64,000 nucleotides of DNA from JBHJHP01 sp042219855 (GCF_042219855.1 NZ_JBHJHP010000003.1:310001-374000), one strand, 5' to 3'. Shown: positions 44,523 through 54,227, counted from the stretch's first letter. Numbers and translations: made by a program. Notes: generated by a model not told the origin, from the sequence alone.

Positions 44523-45749
44523 TTAATTGTTCGTGTTTCGTTCGATTTCTCCTGCTTTAGTCAGAAAATACTTGGAAAGTACCGGACCTATTATCTCATG
44601 CACTATGGTAGCTCCTATGACAATGCTAATGATCATATCGGCAATCTGAGAGAAGATATCATTTTGTTTTATCATCAGGGCAAGTCCGATAACAATCCCA
44701 CCCTGTGGCAGCAGGCCTCCGGCTGTAAAATGTCTGACTTTGGGATCAGCCTTTACCATGATAGCTCCGCTGAAGGTGCCAAGAAATTTTCCTATAGCTC
44801 TCAGAATAATAAAAAGAATTATAAGCCAGTACGAGCTTGAAACCACGGAAAAGTTAAGGTGCATAGATGAAATAACAAAGAAGAGTACGAATATCAGTTC
44901 TTCAGTATAGCCTTCGAGTATTTTAAAGATACGTTCTTCTTTTTTGTTGAAGTTGGCAATGGCAATGCCCATTACCATAGTAGCCAGTAACTCATCCACT
45001 TTGATAAGTTCAGCAAGACCAAATGCAAGCATCAGAAATCCGAAAGTCATCAGGATTAAAACACCATCTGTCAGTTTTTTTGAGAAACGCGTTGTAAGAT
45101 TGAAAATGGTACCTGTAACAATGCCTAGTATAATGGATCCTCCAATGATATATGCCGGTTCCATAAATGCTTTTTCAAATGAGAAAGTTTCTCCGGTCAT
45201 CATAGTCGCAGCCAGAACAATAAAAATACTGTAATTCAGTATTCCTGCAATATCATCAAAAGCAGCAACGCCAAGTATGGTTGAAGATACTTCACCACGT
45301 GCGTTGTACTCATGTGTAACAGCTAATGTCGCAGATGGATCGGTAGGGCATGCCAAAGCCCCAAGGATCAAACCAATGGGTAAGGAAAAAATAGCAAGGC
45401 TTGAGTCTATGCCCATGTAAGGGAACAGGAAATAAAAGCCCAGTGAAACCATGATAAACGCAACTTCTGCTTCCATAACAGTGATGAAAAGAATGGTTTT
45501 GCCCATTTTTCTGAGTTTGCTCAGTTTTAGCGTTCCGCCAACTGACAGCGTGATAAAAGCGAGGCTGATATTCGTTACAAAATCAGTTTGATCAACAAAG
45601 TTCTCCGGTATGATGGAAGTGATCTGGGGATTGAGGAGCAATCCAACAAGTAAATATCCTGTTACCCTTGGAAGGCCTGCTTTCTGAGCGCCAACTCCTG
45701 CAATGTATCCCGCAATAATGATGATGCCGTAAATGAGTATCGGATGCAT
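44523..45749 (-). CDS. Cation/proton antiporter (CPA2-like)
   Basis: The 408-residue protein is nearly all membrane helices (about twelve). Signatures include GYIAGVGAQKAGLPRVTGYLLVGLLL and ACPTDPSATLAVTHEY, the latter with the acidic residue region used for ion exchange, and FDDIAGILNYSIF with a conserved DD. It swaps Na+ or K+ for protons across the inner membrane. There is no RCK/TrkA-N domain, so it is not a full KefB/C. It lies upstream of abgT in a two-gene operon. Confidence 0.87.
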   Translation of the reverse strand: MHPILIYGIIIIAGYIAGVGAQKAGLPRVTGYLLVGLLLNPQITSIIPENFVDQTDFVTNISLAFITLSVGGTLKLSKLRKMGKTILFITVMEAEVAFIMVSLGFYFLFPYMGIDSSLAIFSLPIGLILGALACPTDPSATLAVTHEYNARGEVSSTILGVAAFDDIAGILNYSIFIVLAATMMTGETFSFEKAFMEPAYIIGGSIILGIVTGTIFNLTTRFSKKLTDGVLILMTFGFLMLAFGLAELIKVDELLATMVMGIAIANFNKKEERIFKILEGYTEELIFVLFFVISSMHLNFSVVSSSYWLIILFIILRAIGKFLGTFSGAIMVKADPKVRHFTAGGLLPQGGIVIGLALMIKQNDIFSQIADMIISIVIGATIVHEIIGPVLSKYFLTKAGEIERNTNN

Positions 45750-46021
45750 AGGTTACCAATTATCATATACAGTAAAAACCACTCTTTCTGTTAAAAGTTT
45801 AGTTGACGGAAAACAAAAAATATTTGCACTGGTAGTGTCTGGTAAGTTTTCAGGAGTGACCGCGAACTACAATGCGCATAATTTTGTAGTTCAGTCTGAA
45901 AAATTTATATACCTGGTACAAGAAATTTGTTCTCCAGAATTTTGTTGCTTTTGTAGGTACCGGAGGATAGAATTCATCTTTGTATCCTCTTATTTCTCTT
46001 TTCGTTTCCATATGCATTTTT

Positions 46022-47479
46022 TTATTCCGGCAGTAACCACCAGAAGGGATAACCTTTAGCCTTGTGTATAAACATGTAGTGTAAAAATAGCTTGATCCAG
46101 TGTCCGGATAGTCCTACTTCTCCTACTGTGGCCTTTATATCACGGCCCCAGTCAGGATATTTTTCCCAGTCAGGAACAACCGGTGAAACCGTCATGGTGG
46201 CACCAAGTCCTTTGGTGAGGCTATAACCGGCTGATACAATACAGGCCGCACCCATACGTCCCATGTTGGCAGTATGTTTATGTTCTGTACTACCTGTTTT
46301 GATAAAGTGAGCAATGTTCTGGGCTACAATTTTTCCCATAACGCCCGATGGCATTCCCGTTCTTGGCGGGGCTGGTGTAATGGCCATGCCCGACGTGCTT
46401 TTCATCGGTTTTGATATGCTGTGTGGAGGTGCAAATGCAATTCCTGGTGCATAAATATTTGTATAGTCCGGATTCTGATAGGTTTCCGGCCAATCCCTGA
46501 TGCTCCATTCTTCGAACGGTTTTGGCGTATAATCGGCATCAACTTTCATAAAGCCGTTGGGTGCAAACAGTTTATCGGTGATATCTTTTCCTGTTTTATC
46601 GAATGCTTTTATGTTCTGACCCTTAAATGCCGGTATGAGCATGGCAAAATCAAATGCAATCTCGTGTTTTTCACCGTCAAGGGTCTCATAATGTACAAGC
46701 CCTTCATCGACAGCTGTTACACCGGCCCGTTTTATCCATTTCACATTATTTTCTGTCAGAACAGATTCTGTAAAAACTTTGGTTGGCGTGATATAGCCCC
46801 CACGACGGATAAAGGCACCACCCATACCAAAATCACCAAGTTCATATTCATTGGTTATCCAGGTGATATCGGCCATATGCGTCAGGTTTCTTCTTTTGAG
46901 TTCAAAAGCAATATTAAGTGTATACTCAAATGCTGCTCCCTGGCAGGTGGCCATAGGATGTCCGGTTCCGATAAGAAGACGTTGTTTTTTGCCCTCTTTC
47001 ATCAGTTCGATTGATTTTTGCAGGGCCTCCCATGCATGTGCAGCATGATCGTATGAACATACAGAATAGGTATGTTTGTCAGGTCCAAGGCCTGGGGTGG
47101 CTCCAAAGTTAAGTTGTGGCCCTGTGGCATTGACAAGGTAATCGTAATAAACTTTTTCTTTTGATCCTCTTTTTTCATCAGATACATATTCAACGGTCAC
47201 AAATGGCTTTTCATCATTCATGTCACCTTCCGGATGTATGGATGTTGCTTTGGCCTGTTTATAAATAATACCCCAGCGTTTGTATACGTTTTCAAGTTTA
47301 AACCGAACCTGGTCAACCTGCATCCTGCCCACACCGACCCAGATATTTGATGGTACCCACTGGTAATATCTGCCAGGAGATATAACTGTAACTTCGTGTT
47401 TTTTACCCAGCATTTTCTTCAGAAAAGAGGCCGCTGTGTGACCGGCTATTCCGGCTCCTAGAACCACAACTTTAGACAT
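46022..47479 (-). CDS. SQR-like FAD-dependent pyridine-nucleotide-disulfide oxidoreductase
   Basis: The 485-residue flavoprotein starts MSKVVVLGAGIAGHTAA, an FAD-binding Rossmann motif, and has the sulfide:quinone oxidoreductase features YYQWVPSNIWVGVG, LVNATGPQLNF and a C-terminal amphipathic end (IKLFLHYMFIHKAKGYPFWWLLPE) for membrane contact. Candidate redox cysteines are in VCSYDH, TCQGAA and AACIVS. It probably oxidises sulfide and passes electrons to menaquinone. A type II NADH dehydrogenase is the main alternative. It is a single-gene unit with an inverted repeat 52 bases before its start. Confidence 0.8.
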   Translation of the reverse strand: MSKVVVLGAGIAGHTAASFLKKMLGKKHEVTVISPGRYYQWVPSNIWVGVGRMQVDQVRFKLENVYKRWGIIYKQAKATSIHPEGDMNDEKPFVTVEYVSDEKRGSKEKVYYDYLVNATGPQLNFGATPGLGPDKHTYSVCSYDHAAHAWEALQKSIELMKEGKKQRLLIGTGHPMATCQGAAFEYTLNIAFELKRRNLTHMADITWITNEYELGDFGMGGAFIRRGGYITPTKVFTESVLTENNVKWIKRAGVTAVDEGLVHYETLDGEKHEIAFDFAMLIPAFKGQNIKAFDKTGKDITDKLFAPNGFMKVDADYTPKPFEEWSIRDWPETYQNPDYTNIYAPGIAFAPPHSISKPMKSTSGMAITPAPPRTGMPSGVMGKIVAQNIAHFIKTGSTEHKHTANMGRMGAACIVSAGYSLTKGLGATMTVSPVVPDWEKYPDWGRDIKATVGEVGLSGHWIKLFLHYMFIHKAKGYPFWWLLPE

Positions 47480-47530
47480 ACTCAGGAAATTTTCATATTA
47501 ACATATATAAATATATGCAATATTATAAAT

Positions 47531-47556
47531 AATATACTACATCAAGGTAGTATATT
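47531..47556 (-). promoter_or_regulatory. Perfect 10-bp inverted repeat before the SQR-like gene
   Basis: AATATACTAC and GTAGTATATT flank a 6-base centre. The repeat lies between the stop of the acid phosphatase gene and the SQR-like gene on the minus strand. No T-run follows on the minus strand, so an operator is more likely than a terminator, though an mRNA-end hairpin is possible. Confidence 0.5.
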
Positions 47557-47602
47557 TATATGTTTTATAAGTATGTTTAACGAATTTTTCTTCCCTTTAA
47601 AC

Positions 47603-48439
47603 CTATTCCCTGGTAATAAGGTGCTGATATTTGGATTCGGTTTTTTCCTGATTGGTTTTGCTGTAATCGTAATTCCACAGAGCTTTATCGAAGCTTCCAT
47701 AGGTAGGATTGGGAAGAATAAACCAGTCTTTCCCCCAATGGTCCTTCTGTTTAAGTGCAAGTTGTTTTCTTTCGTCCGGATCCGGTTTCCCCAGGAACGT
47801 AAAGTCATTATAGTCGTCACCGATAAGTAACAGAATTCTGTATGATTCTGCAATAACGGCACGCCTGGATGTTTTGTCCGAACTCCAGTCTGGTTTTTCA
47901 TTTTTACACAGTACATCGTCTGCCGTTATATCCCGGAAGAATACCTGCTGCAGGTTTTCTACCGTAGGATCCTGAAGTACACGGTTAGTCACAAAGAATA
48001 TTTTTACACCTTTTGCACGTGCTTTTTCCAGAAATTCTTTTGCACCGGGTATCGGAACTGCTTTTTTCTCATTTACCCATTCTTTCCATAATTCTTCGGA
48101 ATAGGGTTGATCTTGTTTTATCAGTCTTGCCTGAAAAGGAGAGTTGTCGAGAACGGTTTCGTCAATGTCAAGAATAACAGCAGGTGGTAATTTGGAATAC
48201 TCATTTGTTTGTTCCGCAGCTGCTGTACAGGATGGGTCATTTAAGGCAAGGTCAAGGTTTAAAGATGCAAATTTGTAGGTTTGTGTACAAAGCATTTCGT
48301 ACTCAGCCGAAGTCTGCATCCACAAGGTGGCATTCAGGTTTTCATTTGTTATGGCACCGGTTTGTTCTTTGCCTGTGCATCCATTTAAAGTTATCTGCGT
48401 CAGTATGATACTTAGGGAAATATAAATTGATAATCTCAT
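47603..48439 (-). CDS. Acid phosphatase lipoprotein, e(P4)/HAD class B-like
   Basis: The 278-residue protein has a lipoprotein signal (ITLNGC, Cys21) and the HAD motifs of the 5'-nucleotidase lipoprotein e(P4) family: AVILDIDETVLDNSPFQ (nucleophile Asp), VFFVTNR-type motif 2 (KIFFVTNRVL) and LLIGDDYNDF. In Haemophilus, e(P4) dephosphorylates NMN and nucleotides at the outer membrane so that the nucleoside can be taken up. A -7-like box (TAATTTTG on the minus strand, 48466-48473) lies about 27 bases upstream. Confidence 0.87.
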   Translation of the reverse strand: MRLSIYISLSIILTQITLNGCTGKEQTGAITNENLNATLWMQTSAEYEMLCTQTYKFASLNLDLALNDPSCTAAAEQTNEYSKLPPAVILDIDETVLDNSPFQARLIKQDQPYSEELWKEWVNEKKAVPIPGAKEFLEKARAKGVKIFFVTNRVLQDPTVENLQQVFFRDITADDVLCKNEKPDWSSDKTSRRAVIAESYRILLLIGDDYNDFTFLGKPDPDERKQLALKQKDHWGKDWFILPNPTYGSFDKALWNYDYSKTNQEKTESKYQHLITRE

Positions 48440-48465
48440 TTTTCGGGTGTTTTTGTTTACGGTCC

Positions 48466-48473
48466 CAAAATTA
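48466..48473 (-). promoter_or_regulatory. Candidate -7 box of the acid phosphatase gene
   Basis: The minus strand reads TAATTTTG, matching TAnnTTTG, 27 bases before the start. No -33 element was seen. Confidence 0.36.
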
Positions 48474-48533
48474 CCAAATTCCGTATGAAGTATAGCACTG
48501 AATTCGTAAATAAAGATAAAGTTTAATCATCAG

Positions 48534-48905
48534 TTATCGCAACCAGTTATAAGCTGCGTTGGATGTAGAGAATATCTCTACCCGGAATTCCGGTATTTTC
48601 TGGATTTCCTTTTTTACCAGCATCGACATGACAGTACTTTGTGGATTATCCACAATGACAGCCTCTTTTTTACCTTTGAGAATATCCTTTATTGTCAGCA
48701 AAAAATCCAGAACGACGTTCGTTTCTTTAAATTCAAAATTAAACTTTGCATTTCTGTAATCGGCCAGTAAATTATAATCTCCCTGGGAAAACATATTGAT
48801 ATTGAGGATTTCAAGCCAGGCAGATTGCAGATCTCCCAAATTAATTGTCCCGTAATGTTTATATATAATGATTTTTCTTTTATGATCTGTCGTAATGTGG
48901 TGCAT
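48534..48905 (-). CDS. Small SpoIIAA/STAS-like protein of unknown function
   Basis: The 123-residue protein has the alternating strand/helix pattern of the STAS/SpoIIAA-like fold found in many Bacteroidota, but no signature serine is clear. It begins MHHITTDHKRKIIIYKHYGT. No operon partner is evident. A -7-like box (TATCTTTG on the minus strand, 48923-48930) lies 18 bases upstream. The identity is a fold guess; a function cannot be read. Confidence 0.55.
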   Translation of the reverse strand: MHHITTDHKRKIIIYKHYGTINLGDLQSAWLEILNINMFSQGDYNLLADYRNAKFNFEFKETNVVLDFLLTIKDILKGKKEAVIVDNPQSTVMSMLVKKEIQKIPEFRVEIFSTSNAAYNWLR

Positions 48906-48922
48906 CCGTTTTGAGTTTGTTG

Positions 48923-48930
48923 CAAAGATA
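48923..48930 (-). promoter_or_regulatory. Candidate -7 box of the STAS-like gene
   Basis: On the minus strand this reads TATCTTTG, an exact match to TAnnTTTG, leaving a short leader of roughly 10 bases. Confidence 0.36.
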
Positions 48931-49039
48931 TTTAATTAAACCTTTTGAACTGAATATTTAACTTTGTGGAACTGGAAATAAACAATTGCTAAATGGTTAA
49001 TGGTCAATTGTTTTTGTCAGCCAGAACTTTACACTAAAT

Positions 49040-49591
49040 TTAAAGAATAAAGGGAATAAACCGCCTGGTTTTCTTCATATAGGTTTTATACTTTTCACCA
49101 AAATACTTAATGGATTCTTTTTCCTCGAATAATGTAGTGATATACATAAATACGGTTGCTGCAACAGCTATTAATAATAAGGGCATCGTTATGTTCTTCA
49201 GCAATAGACCCCAGGTAAGGTAAACCAGTGAGGCATAGAGTGGATGCCGGATGTATTTAAATACACCATGATCAATAAGATGCGTTGTTTTTTCAAAATG
49301 AAAAAGCTCTTTATCTTTCCTTTCTTCAGAGGGCTTACCTGCGTTTCGCATGACAAGGTAACCGGCAATAACAAGATATGCTGCAAGGCCTAATAGAAAC
49401 CATGAAATTAATTGTTGCAGACCGAATGGATTTTTGAACCAGAAGTGATAGTTAACGGCAAACAACCAGGCGATCCCTTCCCATCCAAAAAACCTGTAAA
49501 ATCCATGACTATTTATGTTCTGTAAGGGATGCCATGAGACAATTACCATTGGAATACTTATCACTATAAATACAATTAATGTATGATTCAT
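49040..49591 (-). CDS. Isoprenylcysteine carboxyl methyltransferase (ICMT)-like membrane protein
   Basis: The 183-residue protein has about five membrane helices and the ICMT/phospholipid methyltransferase motif FKYIRHPLYASLVYLTWGLLL, with EEKESIKYFGEKYKTYMKKTRRFIPF near the end, where SAM and substrate bind. Bacterial members methylate unknown small lipids or isoprenoids. It is divergent from the large CotH-domain gene 124 bases away. Confidence 0.78.
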   Translation of the reverse strand: MNHTLIVFIVISIPMVIVSWHPLQNINSHGFYRFFGWEGIAWLFAVNYHFWFKNPFGLQQLISWFLLGLAAYLVIAGYLVMRNAGKPSEERKDKELFHFEKTTHLIDHGVFKYIRHPLYASLVYLTWGLLLKNITMPLLLIAVAATVFMYITTLFEEKESIKYFGEKYKTYMKKTRRFIPFIL

Positions 49592-49715
49592 ACTGCTAAT
49601 TATAAGTCAGAGTGGTTAAAAATAAGGCATTTATGTCAAAAAATAAGATTTTAACTGTGATTAATTCAGGAAACAGATTATCTTAGCTTTTTGTTTTGGA
49701 AATTTAATTGGTACT

Positions 49716-52700
49716 ATGAATTTAATCTTTACTGCTAACCGTGTGTTTAAATGTATTTTTATTGCCCTGACTTTTTGGGGCTTTGGTTCCGGCATGTTTG
49801 CTCAAACACTGAGAATAAATGAATTTCTGGCTTTGAACCAAACTTCAATAACTGATGAAGACGGAGATTTTTCAGATTGGATTGAGATATATAATCCATC
49901 TGCAGAAGCTGTTAATTTACAGGAATGGGCCCTGACAGATGAATCTGCAGATCTCAGAAAGTGGATTTTTCCTGATTATACGCTGGAACCGGATGACTAT
50001 CTGGTTGTTTTCGCATCGGGTAAAGACCGGAGAGATCCTTCCGGAGAACTGCATACAAATTTCAAGCTGAGTGGCAGTGGTGAATACCTTGCTTTGGTTA
50101 ATCCGTCCGGTGTCCCTGTCACTGTATTTGATCCGTTTTTCCCGGAACAGGAAACGGATATTTCATTTGGATATCTTGATGGAGGATATGTTCCATTTAC
50201 GGTTACATCGGCCGGTTATGAGAACCCGGGTTCAGGGAGCAGTATTATTCCAGAACCTGAATTCAGTAAAAAGCATGGTTTTTATGATTCAGCTTTTGAT
50301 TTGACTATCAGCAGCAATGTAAGCTCTGCGAAAATATACTATACTACAGATGGCAGTGAACCCGATGAAACCAATGGTACGCTTTATTCAGGCCCATTGC
50401 AGATAACAACCACAACGGTGTTGAGAGCTGCAGCATTTGTCAGTGGTCAGTCAGCAAGTAAAATTACAACACAGACTTATCTTTTTGTAAATGATATTAT
50501 TCATCAGCCCAATGATCCTGCAGGATATCCGGATGAATGGGGGCCTTTCCAGACCTTATCGGGAAATGCACCTGCAGATTATGAAGTAGATCCTGAGCTT
50601 GTTGCAGACGCAGGATTTGCTGAATCCATGAAAACGGCGTTAAAAGATCTTCCTGCAATTTCCATTGTCACTAAAAAAGACAATTTTTTTTCTCATGATT
50701 ATGATGAGCTTACAGGTGGTATTTACATCTACACCGGCTTTATTTTTACAGATAACCCGCTTGGACGAGACTGGGAACGTCCTGTTTCTTTTGAATTATT
50801 CGACAATAAAGATTCACTTTCACTGCAGGTGGATTGCGGAATAACCATAAACGGGGGACACAGCCGCCTGGCAACGAAAAACCCAAAGCATTCTTTCCGT
50901 CTGAAGTTTAAAAGCGAATACGGTCCTTCCCGCCTGAACTTTCCGGTTTTTGGTGATGATGCAGATGACAGTTTCAACACGTTGATCCTGCGCGGGGGAT
51001 TTAATAATACATGGGTACATGGAGATTACACACAACGCGAAAGGGCTACCTATCACAGGGATACCTGGGGAAAAGATATGCAGCGCGCCATGGGGCATCC
51101 TTCAAGTCATGCATTATACACCCATCTGTTTATAAATGGGTTGTATTGGGGAATATATACCATTGCTGAACGAATGGATAAGGATTTTGCTGCTTCATAT
51201 ATGAAAGGCAAGGAAGATGAATTTGATGTGATAAAGGATTATTCTGAGGTCATGGATGGTAACGGTGACGCGTGGGATGAACTAATCAGTGCTGTTAATA
51301 CCGGTACAGTGAGTAATGATACCTATCAGAAACTTCAGGGCAATAACCCTGACGGAACGGTCAACTATGCCTACAAGCCATTACTGGACATGGATAATTT
51401 TATTGATTACATGCTCATCAATTTATACGGTGCGAATTCAGACTGGGACCATCATAACTGGGCAGCCATTTATAACAGAGTAGATCGTGGTCCGGGTTAT
51501 AAATTTCTGGTTTGGGATGCTGAGCATATTCTTGAAGGAGTGAATGATAATGTCACCGGAGAATTTAACAGTGGTTGTCCGAGCAACATCTTCCAGAACT
51601 TGATGAATAATGAACTGTTTAAGCGCCGTTTTGCTGACAGGGCATACAAATATCTTTTCAATGACGGATTGCTTACACCCGACCGGACGCTTGAACTCTG
51701 GATGAAACGGTATGTTCAGATTGACGATGCCATTGTAGCTGAATCTGCCCGATGGGGAGATTACAGGCGTGATGTGCATTCATGGAGTTCATCACCGTAT
51801 TTATTAAATACCAAAAGCAGCTGGCTCTCTGCCGAGGACTATATGCAGAATACGTATTTCCCTCAACGTACGGGGAGGCTGCTGCAGCAACTCAAAAATG
51901 CGGGTTTCTATCCGGATGTAAATGCACCGGATCTTTACCTTAATAACAGCAAAACCACAGGACAAATTATAAACCGGGGAGACGTTCTGACTATGCAGGC
52001 TTCAAATGGCGAAATCTACTATACCATGGATGGTTCAGATCCGGCAAAAGGAGACGTTTCCAATCTTACCAACCTGGCACTTATTGCTGAAACCGGTGTG
52101 AAGCAGGCCTTTGTCCCGGAAGCTGGTTTTAGCGATAATACCTGGAATACTGCATCATACAATGCTTCAGCCTGGACAAGTACGACCGGAAACAGCGGAG
52201 GAATCGGTTATGAAAGAGGATCAGGTTATGAATCCATTATTGCCATTGATGTGGCTGATAAAATGTCTGACGAGGTGGCTCAGAATCCAAATACTACCTG
52301 TCTGGTCCGGTTTCCGTTTACCATTAGTGATCTTAATTCCGGTCAGATGGTAGCCCTGACACTGGCTGTAAGATATGATGACGGTTTTGTTGCTTACCTG
52401 AATGGTCAGAAAGTGGCTGGAGCCAATGCACCATCAACCTTGACTTTTACCAGTGCAGCTTCCGGATCGCATGAAGCAGATGCCTTTGAAACGTTTAATA
52501 TTACCCAGAATATTAATCTTTTAAAACAGGGTGATAACGTACTTGCCATACAAGGATTAAATCAAAACACTTCCAGCTCCGATTTTCTGATCAATGCGAT
52601 CCTGACTGCCGGGATCAGAGAATCTGATAACAATACAGATAAAGCAACGGTATATAGTAGTCCGCTTACTTTATCCGGATCTACACATGTTAAAGCCAGA

Positions 52701-53561
52701 ACGTTTTATAATAATGAATGGAGTGCCCTGTCTGAAGCATTTTTCGGTGTTTCAACCGATATGAATGCACTTAGAATTACAGAAATACATTATCATCCGG
52801 AACCTATGGATACAGTGGATGGTGATAAATTCGAGTTTCTGGAACTGAAAAATACAGGAAGTTTCACGATTGATTTAAGTGGTGTACAGATAATCAAAGG
52901 GATTAGTTTTGTTTTTTCTGAAGGAACTTATCTGAAACCGGGAGAATTTATTGTTCTGGCTTCAGATGATAAAGACTTTTTTACACGTTACGGTTTTATG
53001 CCTTTTGGTGAGTATAACGGGCAGCTGGATAACAATGGTGAGCGCATTATTGTAGCTACTGCAGATAATGATACCATATGTAATGTGCGGTATTTCGATG
53101 ATTATCCCTGGCCGGTTGAGCCGGACGGATACGGAAATTCTTTGGTTCCGGTTCAGCGCAATCCATTATCCAACCAGGATAGCTCTGTTTACTGGACCAT
53201 ATCATCTTTGGTTAATGGTTCACCCGGTAAAGATGATGCCATGTCATTGGCTAAGCAAACAATCAGACAGGCGGATGAACTGCTTACGAACTGTTATCCG
53301 AATCCATTTAATGACAGAACATCGATCAGTTTCGAACTGCATACACATGCTACTGTTCAGTTAAGCATCCGAAGTGTTACCGGACAGGTTGTGAATATGC
53401 TTACCACAGGATCGTATGCGGCAGGAACACATGTAGTTGATTGGAATGGCAAAACGCAAAGCGGAAATGAACTGCCTGATGGTCTGTACTTTTATGAACT
53501 GAAAGTCACAGATGCCACAGGTACACAGCTTAAGACCGGTAAGGTTATACGGATCAGGTAG
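49716..53561 (+). CDS. T9SS-secreted protein with lamin-tail and CotH kinase-like domains
   Basis: The 1281-residue protein has a signal peptide (to MFAQ, residue 30), a lamin-tail domain (about 32-170), a chitobiase C-terminal-type strand repeat (about 180-255; IYYTTDGSEPDET), a CotH kinase-like domain (about 305-645; FLVWDAEHILEG with the metal Asp), a second chitobiase-type repeat split by a beta-sandwich insert of about 190 residues (about 755-1010), a second lamin-tail domain (about 1012-1165) and a T9SS sorting domain of FlgD-like type (about 1195-1281; NCYPNPFNDRTSISF). It should be exported to the cell surface. CotH domains in spores phosphorylate coat proteins; whether this one is active is unknown. 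It ends by overlapping the next minus-strand gene by 8 bases. Confidence 0.88.
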   Translation: MNLIFTANRVFKCIFIALTFWGFGSGMFAQTLRINEFLALNQTSITDEDGDFSDWIEIYNPSAEAVNLQEWALTDESADLRKWIFPDYTLEPDDYLVVFASGKDRRDPSGELHTNFKLSGSGEYLALVNPSGVPVTVFDPFFPEQETDISFGYLDGGYVPFTVTSAGYENPGSGSSIIPEPEFSKKHGFYDSAFDLTISSNVSSAKIYYTTDGSEPDETNGTLYSGPLQITTTTVLRAAAFVSGQSASKITTQTYLFVNDIIHQPNDPAGYPDEWGPFQTLSGNAPADYEVDPELVADAGFAESMKTALKDLPAISIVTKKDNFFSHDYDELTGGIYIYTGFIFTDNPLGRDWERPVSFELFDNKDSLSLQVDCGITINGGHSRLATKNPKHSFRLKFKSEYGPSRLNFPVFGDDADDSFNTLILRGGFNNTWVHGDYTQRERATYHRDTWGKDMQRAMGHPSSHALYTHLFINGLYWGIYTIAERMDKDFAASYMKGKEDEFDVIKDYSEVMDGNGDAWDELISAVNTGTVSNDTYQKLQGNNPDGTVNYAYKPLLDMDNFIDYMLINLYGANSDWDHHNWAAIYNRVDRGPGYKFLVWDAEHILEGVNDNVTGEFNSGCPSNIFQNLMNNELFKRRFADRAYKYLFNDGLLTPDRTLELWMKRYVQIDDAIVAESARWGDYRRDVHSWSSSPYLLNTKSSWLSAEDYMQNTYFPQRTGRLLQQLKNAGFYPDVNAPDLYLNNSKTTGQIINRGDVLTMQASNGEIYYTMDGSDPAKGDVSNLTNLALIAETGVKQAFVPEAGFSDNTWNTASYNASAWTSTTGNSGGIGYERGSGYESIIAIDVADKMSDEVAQNPNTTCLVRFPFTISDLNSGQMVALTLAVRYDDGFVAYLNGQKVAGANAPSTLTFTSAASGSHEADAFETFNITQNINLLKQGDNVLAIQGLNQNTSSSDFLINAILTAGIRESDNNTDKATVYSSPLTLSGSTHVKARTFYNNEWSALSEAFFGVSTDMNALRITEIHYHPEPMDTVDGDKFEFLELKNTGSFTIDLSGVQIIKGISFVFSEGTYLKPGEFIVLASDDKDFFTRYGFMPFGEYNGQLDNNGERIIVATADNDTICNVRYFDDYPWPVEPDGYGNSLVPVQRNPLSNQDSSVYWTISSLVNGSPGKDDAMSLAKQTIRQADELLTNCYPNPFNDRTSISFELHTHATVQLSIRSVTGQVVNMLTTGSYAAGTHVVDWNGKTQSGNELPDGLYFYELKVTDATGTQLKTGKVIRIR

Positions 53562-54111
53562 ATTTTATGAAGAGGATTTGCCAGCATTTCAGGATCCCTT
53601 TATCTGGTGAAATGCGTTTAACTGGTGAGAAATTCATTTCTTTCCGGGCTTCGTTTACCTGGTAAAGCGTTGGTATAAAGGCAGCAGACTTATATTTCTG
53701 ATGAAGTTTATATGCTGTTAGTAATGTTGTTCCTTTAAACCGGAGGGTATACATTCCTGTGCGTGACGGATGAATATGAATATAGCGTTCCTGATCATCA
53801 CCTTTCCGCAGTATCCATTCAGACCGATCGCTTAACGTCATTATTTTATAGGGGTGCGGTGTTTGGACCCAATGTAGAAACTGCTTTTTTGTCAGAATAC
53901 CCTTTTCGGAAATCAGACTCATAATTTCTTCACAAATGAGTTCAGGGTTTAATATTCCTGTATAAATATCAATATAATTAGACTGTACCAGTTCTGCCCA
54001 TATTTTCATGGTTTCATTTGATGCTGTTTTAATAAATTCCAGAATATTAATCCTGTGATGTTTTAATGGATTATAGCGAAATGGACGTGGTATGTTATAT
54101 TCAGGTAGCAA
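53554..54111 (-). CDS. Uncharacterised protein next to the mutagenesis cassette
   Basis: I do not recognise this family. The 185-residue protein has no signal peptide, is predicted mixed alpha/beta, and has a compact basic middle (SDRSEWILRKGDDQERYIHIHPSR) and a basic C-terminus. It is divergent from the lexA-like gene; its start and the lexA start are 116 bases apart, and its upstream region holds a perfect inverted repeat (54123-54130 with 54138-54145, TTATGGTT/AACCATAA). Its 3' end overlaps the CotH gene by 8 bases. The shared control region makes a DNA-damage role plausible, as ImuA holds that place in other phyla; this is inference only. Confidence 0.6.
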   Translation of the reverse strand: MLPEYNIPRPFRYNPLKHHRINILEFIKTASNETMKIWAELVQSNYIDIYTGILNPELICEEIMSLISEKGILTKKQFLHWVQTPHPYKIMTLSDRSEWILRKGDDQERYIHIHPSRTGMYTLRFKGTTLLTAYKLHQKYKSAAFIPTLYQVNEARKEMNFSPVKRISPDKGILKCWQILFIKST

Positions 54112-54122
54112 GGTATCCTTTA

Positions 54123-54145
54123 TTATGGTTTGATTTTAACCATAA
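54123..54145 (-). promoter_or_regulatory. Inverted repeat before the uncharacterised gene
   Basis: TTATGGTT and AACCATAA form a perfect 8-bp dyad with a 7-base centre, 12-34 bases upstream of the minus-strand start. It differs from the LexA-type dyad at 54206, so it may bind another regulator. Confidence 0.45.
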
Positions 54146-54191
54146 AGTTGAAAATAAATTTCTCTTTCTGTTCAAAACTTAACATAAAAAG

Positions 54192-54224
54192 TATTGTTTT
54201 AAATGTATACAAGGTGTATATTTG
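54192..54224 (+). promoter_or_regulatory. Promoter with overlapping operator of the lexA-like gene
   Basis: TTG at 54194-54196 and TATATTTG at 54217-54224 are 20 bases apart, matching Bacteroidota -33/-7 boxes. The dyad TATACA-AGG-TGTATA (54206-54220) overlaps the -7 box and sits just before the gene, as a self-repressing LexA operator would. A TGTATACA palindrome (54204-54211) lies at its left end. The ATG at 54228 is so near the box that transcription may start at or beside it, giving a leaderless mRNA. Confidence 0.6.
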
Positions 54225-54227
54225 TGT

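Noticed and set aside
45733..46059. 108-codon plus-strand frame between the antiporter and SQR-like genes
   Set aside because: It overlaps both gene ends, has no family match, and looks like spacer sequence. Bases 45750-46021 are left without a gene.
46421..47014. 197-codon plus-strand frame inside the SQR-like gene
   Set aside because: Antisense to the flavoprotein motifs, with no family match.
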